Shown in pieces: positions 42,482 through 51,912 of a DNA stretch of 64,000 nt. The translations under genes and the position numbers were made by a program. The notes under the pieces are model-generated. The model saw only the letters and a list, made by a program, of their open reading frames with translations, did not search any database and had not been told where the DNA came from. The number at the start of each line of letters is the position of its first letter. Positions within the stretch are counted from its first letter, which is position 1. Where the stretch lies: assembly GCA_963699535.1 (NCBI GenBank), contig CAVOUJ010000018.1, forward strand, positions 25,686 through 89,685, in the 5' to 3' direction. Origin of the DNA: VBDM01 sp963699535 (lineage in GTDB: Bacteria > Pseudomonadota > Gammaproteobacteria > Burkholderiales > SG8-39).

Positions 42482-45400
42482 TCATCGGCCAGCGGCACGG
42501 TTCTTCTCAGACGCCTGTGCCCTTACTGCGTCGAAGATCTCCCTCGCCAGAATCGGAAACGCCGCGCTCTGAAACTCCCGGTCGTCCATGTAGCGGGTGA
42601 CGATCTTGTCGTTCTCGGCCATGCGCTCGATCATGAGGTCCTCGATCAGCTTGCGGATGCCGAGCTCGAACTTGTCGAGCGGATTGGCGAGCGCCGTCTG
42701 GATGACCTGCTCGTTCTTGGCAGGCCTTCTCCTTGATCTGCTGGAAGAAGAGGCGGTCTTCCTCGGTGAACTGGTGCCGAAGCGTTCGTTGAGCACCTCG
42801 ATGATCTCGGACAGCGGCACCTTCTCGTCCTTGGCCTTGCCGGTGCCGACATCGGTCGGGCTCTTGACGTACTGCGCCTCGCCCTCCTTGAGCGTCGATC
42901 GCGCCCGAGAAGACGCGCTCCAGCCGGTAGTACTGCAAGCGCCACCTCGTCGCCGACCTTGATCGATCGTCGTGTCGCGGTCGAGCGGCAGATGCGGCAG
43001 CAGGAACCGTCCGTAGCTGTAGAGCATCTCCAGGTCCGGATCGGCGTAGGGGATGATCTGGCTCAGGAACGCGTAGATCTTCACGTAGCCGCCGAGCTTC
43101 TCGCGGAACTCCTCGCGCTTGTCTTCGTCCTCGATCGCCTTGAAGCGGTCCACGGCCGGCTGCAGGTGCCGCTGCATGTGCGCGTGGTCGGCGGCGCTCT
43201 GCCGCTCCGTCGGCTTGTAGAAGACTCTGCGCGAAGGCCTCGACCTCGCTCCAGTGGTAGACCTGCGCCTGATCGAGCTCGTGCTTCAGCGCTTCGAGCT
43301 GCGCGGGATCGGACGCCTCCTGCCAGGCTCGGTCGTGTCGTAGTAGGGCTTGAACGCGCGGTAGATGTTCTCCGGCGTCGTTGACGAAGTCGAGCACGAA
43401 CGGCGCGTCCTTGCCGGGAATCATGCGGTTGAGCCGCGAAAGCGTCTGCACCGCCTGCACGCCGTCGAGCCGCTTGTCCACGTACATCGTGTGCAGCAGC
43501 GGCTGGTCGAAGCCGGTCTGGTACTTGTTGGCGACCAGCAGGACCTGGTAGTCCGGCGAGTCGAAGCGCTCGGGCAGCTGCGCTCTCGCTGATCGGCTTG
43601 CCGGTGACGACGTCGGTGTTCATGCCCGGCTCGGTGTACTCGAGGCCCGTCTCCGGGTCGCGCACCGTGCCGCTGAAGGCCACCAGCGGCCGGATGTCGG
43701 TGTAGCCGTTCTCCGCGATGTAGCGCTCGAACGCCAGCATGTAGCGCACGGCGTGCAGGCGCGACGACGTGACCACCATCGCCTTGGCCCGCCCGCCGAG
43801 CCGGTGCTTCACGCTGCGGCGGAAGTGCTCGACCATCACCTCGGTCTTCTGCTCGATGTTGTGCGGGTGCAGGCTCATGAACTTGGCCAGCGCCCGCGCC
43901 GCCTTCTTCTTCGGCAGCTCGGGATCGTCCTCGGCCGCCTTGAGCAGCCGGTAGTAGGTGGCGTAGGTCGTGTAGTTCGTCAGCACGTCGAGGATGAAGC
44001 CCTCCTCGATCGCCTGCCGCATGCTGTAGATGTGGAAGGCCTCCGGCTTGCCGCTCGGCGCCCGGCCGCCCGAACAGCTCCAGCGTCTTGCCCTTGGGCG
44101 TGGCGGTGAAGGCGAAGAAGCTCAGGTTCGGCTGCCGCCCGCGCGACTGCATGACCTGGTTCAGCCGGTCTTCCCAGTCCGGCTTCGCCCTCGTCGTTCT
44201 CGTCTGCCGCCGCGCCGAGGATCGCCTTCAGCTCGCGCGCCGTCTCGCCGGTCTGGCTGGAGTGCGCCTCGTCCACGATCACGGCGTACTTGCGCTTGCG
44301 CGATCGCCGCCTCCCACGCCTTCGCCTGCTGCCTTCTCCTCCGTCGGTCGCCTTCTCCTGGCTCTCGGCGCCGGCCGCGTGCAGCAGGCCGCGCAGCACG
44401 AAGGGGAACTTCTGCAGCGTGGTGATGACGATCTTGGTGCCGTCGATCAGCGCCGCCGCGAGCTGCTTGCGAGTCCTGGTCGATCGCCTTGACCACGCCC
44501 TGCGCGTGCTCGATCTGGTAGATCGCGTCCTGAAGCTGCTGGTCGAGCACGCGCCGGTCGGTGATGACGATGACGCAGTCGAAGACCTTCGCGGTCCTGC
44601 GCGTCGTGCAGGCTCGCCAGCCGGTGCGAGAGCCAGGAGATGCTGTTGGTCTTGCCGCTGCCCGCCGAGTGCTGGATCAGGTAGTTGCGGCCCGGCCCTT
44701 CGCCGCGCGCCGCGGCGACGAGCTTCCGCACCGCGTCGAGCTGGTGGTAGCGCGGGAAGATCATCGTCTCCTTGGTGACCCGCCGCTGGCCGCCCTTGCC
44801 GTCGTCGACCTTCTCCTCCTTCTTCTCGACGAACATGAAGTGCCCGAGGATGTCGAGGAAGCTGTCGCGCTGCAGCACCTCTTCCCAGAAGTAGCCGGTG
44901 CGGTAGCCGGACGGATGCTGCGGGTTGCCCGCGCCGCACTGCACCTCGCCCGGATGGCTGCCGCGGTTGAAGGGCAGGAAGTGCGTCTCCTCGCCGCGCA
45001 GCCGCGTGGTCATGTGGACTTCGTCCGGGTCGGCGGCGAAGTGCACCAGCGCGCGCGTCTTGAACTCGAACAGCGGCGCGCGCGGGTCGCGGTCCTCCTG
45101 GTACTGCCGCACCGGCATGGCGCCAGCTCTGGCCGGTGCCGGGATTCTTCAGCTCGCAGGTCGCGACCGGCAGGCCGTTCACCGCGAAGACGCAGGTCGA
45201 CCGTGTCGTGCTTGCCCGGGATGGCAGGGCACCTGGCGCGTGACCGTCAGCCGGTTCTTGCGCGTAGAGCGCCAGCACCTCGTCGTTCAGGCCGTGCGCC
45301 GGCTTGAAGTAGGCGAGGCGGAAGGTCTTGCCGTAGAACTTGAAGCCGTGCCGCAGGACGTGGAGCGTGCCCTTGAGGTCCAGCTCCTTGACCAGCGCGT

Positions 45401-45612
45401 TGAGGAGCAGGTCTTCCAGGCCCGCGCCGTGCAGCGTCTGCATCTCGGCCCAGAGCTTCGGTTGCGTCTCCTCGATGAAGCGAAAGGATTCGCGCCGGGA
45501 AGAGCGCGCGCTCCTCGTCCCATTCCGCAAGGTCGCCGGATTGCCAGCGAGACTTCTCCTTGAGGATCGTCTCGACATAGGTTTCAAACGCCTTTTCGTT
45601 GGTCTGGGCCAC
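42482..45612 (-). CDS. hsdR: Type I restriction endonuclease R subunit HsdR, many frameshifts
   Basis: Fragments join into about 1,040 residues. Start (GTG 45612): AQTNEKAFETYVETILKEKS. The nuclease shows VFAVNGLPVATCELKN with the ExK part. The motor shows IQHSAGSGKTNSISWLSHRL, YAVIVDEAHSSQTGETAREL and FFAFTATPKGKTLELFG, then VLLVANKYQTGFDQPLLHTM. The helical end is MIERMAENDKIVTRYMDD. At least a dozen frame changes occur, most fitting one inserted base. The protein should translocate DNA and cleave it distally when the HsdM/HsdS site is unmethylated. It starts 1 bp after the PIN gene. Confidence 0.88.
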
Positions 45613-45613
45613 G

Positions 45614-46126
45614 TCAGGACTTCCAAGTGAAGCGCACGCCGAGCTTCTCCAGCATCTCGAAGGTGTCGATGCAGGGAACCTCGAACGCGGCGCACACGTC
45701 CGGAATCTTGACCTCTTTCTTCGACTCGGGTGCGGCAACTTCCTGGGTCACCACCGTCAGCCCGTGCTCGCCGGCATGCGCGACCAGCCACCCGTCCGGC
45801 ACCATCGCGAATTCCGCGAGGGCTTCAGGGCGATAGCGGTTCTGCGCTCCCGCCCAGCTGATGATCTTGCCGTAGCGGTCTCCGACCGTCTTGCTGTTTG
45901 TCGACTCGAAAAAAGTGGAAGGGGATTTGTTCTTCACCCATTCCCGCAGCTCGTCCTTGCCCTCTTCGATTTCCTTGCGGATTCGGTCGATGCTCGAGAT
46001 GACGCCCTGTTTGTGATGCCACACCAGGCAGTCCCAGAAGCCCGGGCAAACATCGAACCTGTAGTAGCGGCGGTGCGCTTCCATCAGCACGCTCGCGTCG
46101 AGAAGATAGCGAGCGCGCCGCGCCAT
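45614..46126 (-). CDS. DUF4411 PIN-like toxin candidate
   Basis: 170 residues with an intact frame. The opening YLLDASVLMEAHRRYYRFDV gives the first PIN acidic residue. GVISSIDRIRKEIEEGKDEL, GWLVAHAGEHGLTVVTQEV and KIPDVCAAFEVPCID supply later acidic positions of the DUF4411 family. PIN domains are Mg-dependent RNases and often toxins. The upstream partner is an HTH/ImmA-like protein, separated by 1 bp; this pairing is a recurrent toxin-antitoxin arrangement. Here it lies inside a restriction operon. Confidence 0.83.
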   Translation of the reverse strand: MARRARYLLDASVLMEAHRRYYRFDVCPGFWDCLVWHHKQGVISSIDRIRKEIEEGKDELREWVKNKSPSTFFESTNSKTVGDRYGKIISWAGAQNRYRPEALAEFAMVPDGWLVAHAGEHGLTVVTQEVAAPESKKEVKIPDVCAAFEVPCIDTFEMLEKLGVRFTWKS

Positions 46127-46127
46127 G

Positions 46128-47282
46128 TCAGAGACTGATACCCAGATCTTTCGCGTACTTGTCGAAGGTCACCCCATGCAGCCCGGTGAGGCTGTACGCC
46201 TCCCTGAAGAGCAGACGGCCTTCCTTCGCGGCGGACATCACCGCGCGCGCGAATCGCTTGCCCAGGCGGACGTTCTGGTTGTTGTAGAAATCGCCTCCGC
46301 CCTTTGCCTTCGCGGCCTGTCTGCGCTCGTCGGCCTGGTACGCCCGATAGAAATCGAAGAACGCATCGCGCCCGATCAAGTCCAGATCGAGCGCGCGCCG
46401 CGCGGCAACGATGGGGCTGACCTTGAATTCGCGCGCGAGTGCCTGGAAGGGTTCAGGCTGAGCTTTCGCACGCACCCAGAGTTCTCTGAGTTCTGCAGCC
46501 GGAACGAGAAACTCGGCCGCCACGCGGTTGCAGAAGACTTCACGCCGGTCGCCTTCCGCGTGAAGGTCCGGAAGATCGAAGATGCCGCCCTCGCCGATCC
46601 ACAGGTGCGCCAGCTCGTGCGCGAGCGTGAACATCTGCGCAGAACGCGCGTCCGCGCCGTTAATGAACACCAGCGGCGCGTACTCATCCGAGAGCACGAA
46701 GCCTCTGAACTCGCTCGGGTCGAGCTTGCGGTGCGTGTCGTTGCCCACGACGCCGTTGATGACGACGAGGATGCCAGCCGCTTCTGCCGCCTCCCGCAAG
46801 ACACTCAGCGCTTCAGTCCACGTTCCTATCCGGCCCGCCCAGCCGTCGCCCATGCCGAGCGTCCGGCGAACGTTCCTTGCGACGGATTCGATGTTGTCTG
46901 CGAGCTTGGCAGCGCCGATGTACGACTGACGCTCATGTCCCATTTCAATCAAGTAGTCGCGCATCCAAGCCTGCCGGCGCTGCATTGTGTGCAGCGTATC
47001 GATCAGATTCGGACTGGCACGCCTGATCGGCTGGTCGCGGGCAGTCCTAAAGTCCGGGACCGGCAGCTTTTCCTCCGGCGGCTCGGACAAGAAGAAATAC
47101 CCGAGCGGCGTCCACGTCTTCTTCGCCAGCGTCTCGAGCTGCTTGAGCGTCGGCTGCGCGTCGCCGGACTCCCACTGCCCGATCCGGGGGAAATAGCGCG
47201 CGAGCGCCTCGAGGCTGCGGCCGGAGCGCTCGATCGCCCAGCGGATCAGCTCGGGGTTGACGTTAATGCTTTGTTCGGCCAC
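46128..47282 (-). CDS. XRE-type HTH plus ImmA/IrrE metallopeptidase-like protein
   Basis: 384 residues, intact. The N-terminal HTH (PELIRWAIERSGRSLEALAR to FPRIGQWESGDAQPTLKQLE) is followed by an ImmA/IrrE domain with zinc motif TLAHELAHLWIGEGG near residue 225. CNRVAAEFLVPAAEL, the third-ligand region, comes about 40 residues later. Such COG2856 proteins often act as antitoxin/regulator of an adjacent PIN toxin, or cleave repressors as in ICE ImmA. It starts 6 bp after hsdS ends and stops 1 bp before the PIN gene. Confidence 0.87.
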   Translation of the reverse strand: MAEQSINVNPELIRWAIERSGRSLEALARYFPRIGQWESGDAQPTLKQLETLAKKTWTPLGYFFLSEPPEEKLPVPDFRTARDQPIRRASPNLIDTLHTMQRRQAWMRDYLIEMGHERQSYIGAAKLADNIESVARNVRRTLGMGDGWAGRIGTWTEALSVLREAAEAAGILVVINGVVGNDTHRKLDPSEFRGFVLSDEYAPLVFINGADARSAQMFTLAHELAHLWIGEGGIFDLPDLHAEGDRREVFCNRVAAEFLVPAAELRELWVRAKAQPEPFQALAREFKVSPIVAARRALDLDLIGRDAFFDFYRAYQADERRQAAKAKGGGDFYNNQNVRLGKRFARAVMSAAKEGRLLFREAYSLTGLHGVTFDKYAKDLGISL

Positions 47283-47288
47283 GGGATT

Positions 47289-48671
47289 TCAGGAAACGCT
47301 CGCCACCTCAATCCTATTATCGTGGGTCTGACCCCGCACGTCGATTTTGCCCGTGACTGCTGCGGTAATCAGGGCGGTGCGGTACTCCTGAAGGCGCTCG
47401 ATGACCGCGTCCACCTTCAGCATCATGCGATCGAGGTTCGCGGTCTCGTGATCCAGATAGTCGGCGATGACCGCTTGTTCGGAAAGTGGAGGAAACGGGA
47501 ACGAGAAGTCCACAGCATGGCTGATGTTGAACTGTTTTTGTGCCGCGCCGTATTGAACGATCTCGATCTGGTCACGGCCAATCTGAGAATTTAAGGCATA
47601 CATCAACCACCGTGAATTGAACCGCTCGTGTCTGCGAACGATCATCATCGACGCGCAGTTGGCGCCTTCCAGTTCAGGAGGGACCACGGCAGCAACACCG
47701 GGATACCCGACACGCACGACAACCAAGTCCCCAGAGTTCAGTCGGCTCTTTCTCAACGGTCCATCACTCACTTCCGGCGTACATCTATCGCAATCCGAGG
47801 TATCGATGGAGCCCTCATGAATATCCCCGCCAAGCAAGAACGGAACGCCTTCATCGCTGACGTAACTCGAGGGGTTGACGACGACCCCAACAGTAATTCC
47901 GTCCGAGATATGCCGAAGGCGCCTTATATGCCAATGCTCAGGTACATCGCCAATCCATGCAATGCCGGACGGTTTGAATTTGCGCCTTGCGGCCAACAGA
48001 TGGCCTCGAGCAACGACGCGCGAGACGAGCGCGGCACGTTTTTCCTTTAGCCGCTCGGTCAACTCGCGCTTCTTCGCGACCAGCGTGTCAATTCTTACGG
48101 TCTCAAAATCCAGGAAGTCGGCAATGGCGCGCTGTTCATCGAGCGAAGGCACGGGAAACCAAGCCTCGCCAATCGATGACTTTGGCAATCCATAACGCGT
48201 AATTCCGGTCGCAGCCATTTGAAACTGCTGGTTGACCGCAGATGCCTGCATAGTGCGCAGTAGAAACCTAGGAAGAAGAACGTCCTGCCTTGGCCGAATG
48301 ACAGCGAGGTGATATCCGCAAACGAGGTCTGGCGCCGATTCAACGACAAGCGCAGGTACTGCGATATCGTTCCACTCTTCCGAGTCTTTGGTAATCAGTA
48401 CATCACCAACTCGTAAAGCGAAGCGAACGATCTCATCTGGGGTGGCCGTCGTTTCCATAAGGCCCATGTCGGGGCGAATCTCGTCGTTGTAATAGACGTC
48501 CGTATAGTTACAGAGCCGCACTGGCAACTCGTCGTCCGATGGCACCTTGTCCACATTGCTAACCCAAGATGTCGCCGCCGTTTTCAACCGCTTCACGTCC
48601 CAATACTCCGGTACGTTGCCAAGCCATTCGACGCCGCTCGGTTTGTATCGTGAGTAGGGCTTGCATCGCAC
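47289..48671 (-). CDS. hsdS: Type I restriction-modification specificity subunit HsdS
   Basis: 460 residues in one intact frame with two target-recognition halves. Half 1 starts YKPSGVEWLGNVPEYWDVKR and ends in LDEQRAIADFLDFETVRIDT. Half 2 starts KPSGIAWIGDVPEHWHIRRL and ends in LSEQAVIADYLDHETANLDR. Each is followed by a coiled-coil spacer (KKRELTERLKEKRAALVSRV; DAVIERLQEYRTALITAAVT). It determines a bipartite DNA site for HsdM and HsdR. The intact frame contrasts with the broken hsdM and hsdR on either side. Confidence 0.95.
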   Translation of the reverse strand: MRCKPYSRYKPSGVEWLGNVPEYWDVKRLKTAATSWVSNVDKVPSDDELPVRLCNYTDVYYNDEIRPDMGLMETTATPDEIVRFALRVGDVLITKDSEEWNDIAVPALVVESAPDLVCGYHLAVIRPRQDVLLPRFLLRTMQASAVNQQFQMAATGITRYGLPKSSIGEAWFPVPSLDEQRAIADFLDFETVRIDTLVAKKRELTERLKEKRAALVSRVVARGHLLAARRKFKPSGIAWIGDVPEHWHIRRLRHISDGITVGVVVNPSSYVSDEGVPFLLGGDIHEGSIDTSDCDRCTPEVSDGPLRKSRLNSGDLVVVRVGYPGVAAVVPPELEGANCASMMIVRRHERFNSRWLMYALNSQIGRDQIEIVQYGAAQKQFNISHAVDFSFPFPPLSEQAVIADYLDHETANLDRMMLKVDAVIERLQEYRTALITAAVTGKIDVRGQTHDNRIEVASVS

Positions 48672-48699
48672 GGCTAGGCCTTTTCGTGCCTGATATCGC

Positions 48700-50814
48700 T
48701 CACGCTGTAGTCTCCTTCAGCATTGCGACGATTTCGGTTTCCAGGATTTCGATGTCCGTCTCGATGTCCTCCAGTGGCCGCGGCGGTTCATAGCGGTAGA
48801 AATGCCGGTTGAGCGGGATTTCGTAGCCGACTTTGGTCTTGCTCTCGTCGATCCAGGCATCCGGCACGTGCGGCAAGACTTCGCGCTTGAAATAGGCCTC
48901 GATGTTTTCTTTCAGCGGCACGTTTTCGGTGTCGCGCAGATCCGGATCGGGCTCGGGGTTGCCGTTGCGGTCGCGGCAGATTTCGGCGGTTTCGTCGCGC
49001 TCGCCGAGCGCGTTCAGGACGGCTTTGAGTTCCGCCGCGTTCAGACGCACGCCGCGCTTCGCGGTCGACGGCCTTCAGGTCGGTCAGGAACTCCTTGCGG
49101 TCTTTGTAGAGCTTCTCGCCGGTCTCCTCGCCAAAGTCGCGGAGCAGCTCGCGGATGGCTTCTTGCCGCTGTCTGACCGTCTTCGATTTCTTCGCAGCCG
49201 CGCTTCTTCGTTCTTCTTGTTGCTGGTAGCGAGATTCTTGAAGCCGGATTCCTCGTTCCAGCCGCGCGATGCGCTCGGCGGTCGCCTGAAAGTTCAGCCG
49301 CAGCGGACGCTCGACGGTGATCTTGTGGAAGCCGAAGTCCTCGTTGTCGAAGACCTTGCTGACGACGAGCGTCTTTTCCTGTGCCGTCGATCGGTGAACT
49401 TGCGCGTCTCGCCGTCCTGGAAGTCGCCGTAGATGCGCGTGATCTCGCCGATCTGGTCGGGCTCGCCCTCGTCCTTGTCGCCGATGCTTGTTGCGTTTGT
49501 TGCCGAGGCTCTTCCTCATCTTGACGAAGAACTGGCGCGCGTCGATGAGCTGAATCTTTCCCTTGCGCTGCTGTCTCCTTGCGGTTGGTGAGCACCCAGA
49601 TGTAGGTCGAGATGCCGGTGTTGTAGAAGAGCTGGTCGGGCAGCGCGACGATCGGCCTCCAGCCAGTCGTTTTCGATGATCCACTGGCGGATGTTGCTCT
49701 CGCCGCTGCCGGCGTCGCCGGTGAAGAGCGGCGAGCCGTTGAAGACGATGCCGATGCGGCTGCCGCCCTCCTTCGGCGCGCTGCATCTTCGAGAGCATGT
49801 GCTGGAGGAAAAGCAGCGAGCCGTCGTTGATGCGCGGCAGTCCGGCGCCGAAACGGCCGTCGTAGCCGAGCGTGTCGTGCTCCTTCTCGATGAAGCTCGC
49901 TGCTGCTGTTTCCACTCCACGCCGAACGGCGGATTGGCGAGCATGTAGTCGAACGTGCACTTCTTGCCTTTCTCGTCGCGGTCGAACGCCGTCCTTGGTG
50001 AAGCTGTCGCCGAGCACGATGTTGTCGGCATCCTCGCCCTTGATCAGCATGTCGGACTTGCAGACGGCCCAGGCTTCGTCGTTCCAGTCCTGCCCGAAGA
50101 GATGCGGATTGGCGTCTGCGTTGAGGTCGCGGATGTACTTTTCTGCGACCGACAGCATTCCGCCGGTGCCGCAGGCAGGGTCATAGATAGTTTTCACGAC
50201 GTGGCTACGCCGCAAGTCCTTTTCCGGAGAAAGCAGCAGGTTCACCATCAACTTGATCACCTCGCGCGGCGTGAAGTGCTCACCTGCCTCCTCGTTCGAC
50301 TGCTCCGCGCCGATGCGGATCAGCTCCTCGAAGACGTAGCCCATCTGCACGTTGTCCACGTGCTCGGACGAAAGGTCGAGACTTGCGAACTTCTTGACCA
50401 CCTCGAAAAGCAGATTCTTCTCGCGCCATGCGTGCGATCTGCTCATCGAAGGCGAACCGCTCCATGATGTCGCGCACGTTTGCCGAGAAACTTGTTGATG
50501 TAGCCGTTGAGGTTGGGCGCGAGCTGGTTGGGGTCGTCGAGCAGCTTCGCGAAGTCGAGCCTGGAAAGGTTGTAGAAGGGCCGCTGGGTGATCTTCTGCA
50601 GCAGACTGCGGACGACGTTCTCCGGCTTGCTCTTGATCGCGGGATATTCCTCAAGGACCTTCGCCTTGGTGGACGCCAGCAGGCAATCGAAGCGCCGCAG
50701 CACCGTCAGCGGCAGGATCACCTTGCGGTATTCATTGCGCTTGTACGGTCCCCGGAGCAGGTTGCAGATGCTCCAGATGAAGTTCGCGAGCTGCGAATGA
50801 GTTTCGGCGTTCAT
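48700..50814 (-). CDS. hsdM: Type I restriction-modification methylase HsdM, many frameshifts
   Basis: Fragments join into about 690 residues. The N-terminal domain begins NAETHSQLANFIWSICNLLR and continues YKRNEYRKVILPLTVLRRFD. Motif I is DPACGTGGMLSVAEKYI, the mid region VLGDSFTKD, motif IV NPPFGVEW. The C-terminal part is ENIEAYFKREVLPHVPDAWI then YEIPLNRHFYRYEPPRP. These make it an N6-adenine methyltransferase, the modification subunit. About ten frame changes occur between 48.8 and 50.6 kb. It is first in the operon; hsdS follows after 28 bp. Confidence 0.9.
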
Positions 50815-50889
50815 TCCTTGCTCTTATGGCTCGCCAAGCTACGATTGTAGCGGTTTGCCGCCGCGACGCCGCCCGTTCAGACTGCTGAT

Positions 50890-50982
50890 CTACTTCCTTG
50901 CCTCGACCTGCGCCGCCTCCCACAGGCGCCTTTCCAGCGCGTGGTTGGCGTCGTCTTTCTCGGTCGGTGCGACCCAGCGCAT
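50890..50982 (-). pseudogene. Relic of a second hsdM N-terminus
   Basis: A 30-codon frame (ATG 50982, TAG 50890-50892) reading RWVAPTEKDDANHALERRLW then EAAQVEARK. The xxPTEKDxxNxALExRLWxAA pattern is the start of the other common HsdM subfamily, which normally continues ADQFRANSGL. It is not the N-terminus of the hsdM that starts at 50814. A truncated earlier type I system at this locus is the best explanation. It could alternatively be a translated micropeptide, since it has both start and stop. Confidence 0.5.
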
Positions 50983-50995
50983 GAAGCCCTCCCCT

Positions 50996-51298
50996 TCAAG
51001 CAGCCTTCAGCACCTCGACCTCCCGGTCGAGCTTGCCCGCAATCGCGTCCTTCGCGACCTCCAGATCGTAGTGCGACTGGAGGTTCATCCACATCTGCGC
51101 CTCCATGCCGAAGAATTTTCCGAGCCGCAACGCAGTGTCGGCGGTGACGGCGCGCTTGCCTTGGACGATTTCGTTGATGCGTCGAGGCGGCACCGCGATG
51201 CCCTTGGCAAGACGGTGCTGAGTGATGCCTAAGGGCCGAAGAAACTCCTCCGCGAGAATCTCTCCGGGGTGAATGGGAGGCAACTTGCGCTTGGCCAT
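50996..51298 (-). CDS. higA: HigA-family antitoxin (HTH), no visible HigB
   Basis: 100 residues beginning KLPPIHPGEILAEEFLRPLG, then the HTH (ITQHRLAKGIAVPPRRINEI, VQGKRAVTADTALRLGKFFG), ending MWMNLQSHYDLEVAKDAI. This is the standard HigA/VapA addiction-module antidote. HigB normally lies directly upstream. Here the upstream side holds an ORF6N gene on the opposite strand, so the antitoxin is an orphan. It may still autoregulate or protect against a toxin elsewhere. Confidence 0.9.
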   Translation of the reverse strand: MAKRKLPPIHPGEILAEEFLRPLGITQHRLAKGIAVPPRRINEIVQGKRAVTADTALRLGKFFGMEAQMWMNLQSHYDLEVAKDAIAGKLDREVEVLKAA

Positions 51299-51367
51299 GA
51301 TGTTTCTCCGTCAGCGCCGGGTGGGTCGTCAACGCAGCCGGGGCCGATGCGTTTGTCGGGTGGTGTC

Positions 51368-51907
51368 ATGAAAACACAGCCCCGTACTGCAGACGGCATC
51401 GATGCACGCATTGTACTTGTGCGCGGCCACAAGGCGATACTCGACCGGGATCTTGCCGACCTCTACAGGGTCCCTGTGCGGTCGCTCAATCAGGCCGTGA
51501 CGCGCAACCTCGATCGTTTTCCGGAAGATTTCATGATTCAGCTCGAGTGGGAAGAGATGGAATCTTTAAGATCACAGATTGTGATCATAGACAGGAGCCC
51601 GGAGCGCGGCGGCCGCCGCGGCATGCACCTCAAGTACCCGCCTCGCGCCTTCACCGAGCAGGGCGTCGCCATGCTTTCCTCCGTGCTGCGAAGCAAGCGC
51701 GCGGTGCAGGTCAACATTGAGATCATGCGCGCCTTCGTGCGCCTGCGTGCTCTGCTCGCCTCCAACGCCGATCTGGCGCGAAAGTTCGCCGCGCTCGAAA
51801 AGAAATATGACGCCCAATTCAAAACCGTGTTCGACGCCATCCGAGAACTGATGGCACCGCCGGAGCCGAAGTCCAGGCGCCGGATCGGATTCATTTCCGG
51901 AGACTAG
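51368..51907 (+). CDS. ORF6N (KilA-N-related) DNA-binding domain protein
   Basis: 179 residues from ATG 51368. The ORF6N domain is clear: VLVRGHKAILDRDLADLYRV, LNQAVTRNLDRFPEDFMIQL, then GMHLKYPPRAFTEQGVAMLS and IEIMRAFVRLRALLASNADL. A coiled coil follows (ARKFAALEKKYDAQFKTVFD). The domain comes from phage proteins and is common in mobile islands. Its place beside the orphan HigA and the restriction operon fits a mobile-island border. Its function in bacteria is unknown. Confidence 0.88.
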   Translation: MKTQPRTADGIDARIVLVRGHKAILDRDLADLYRVPVRSLNQAVTRNLDRFPEDFMIQLEWEEMESLRSQIVIIDRSPERGGRRGMHLKYPPRAFTEQGVAMLSSVLRSKRAVQVNIEIMRAFVRLRALLASNADLARKFAALEKKYDAQFKTVFDAIRELMAPPEPKSRRRIGFISGD

Positions 51908-51912
51908 GGAAG

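Noticed and set aside
50890..51298. HigB toxin next to HigA
   Set aside because: I looked on both sides. The downstream stretch is the hsdM-like relic and the upstream stretch is the ORF6N gene; neither resembles a RelE/HigB toxin.
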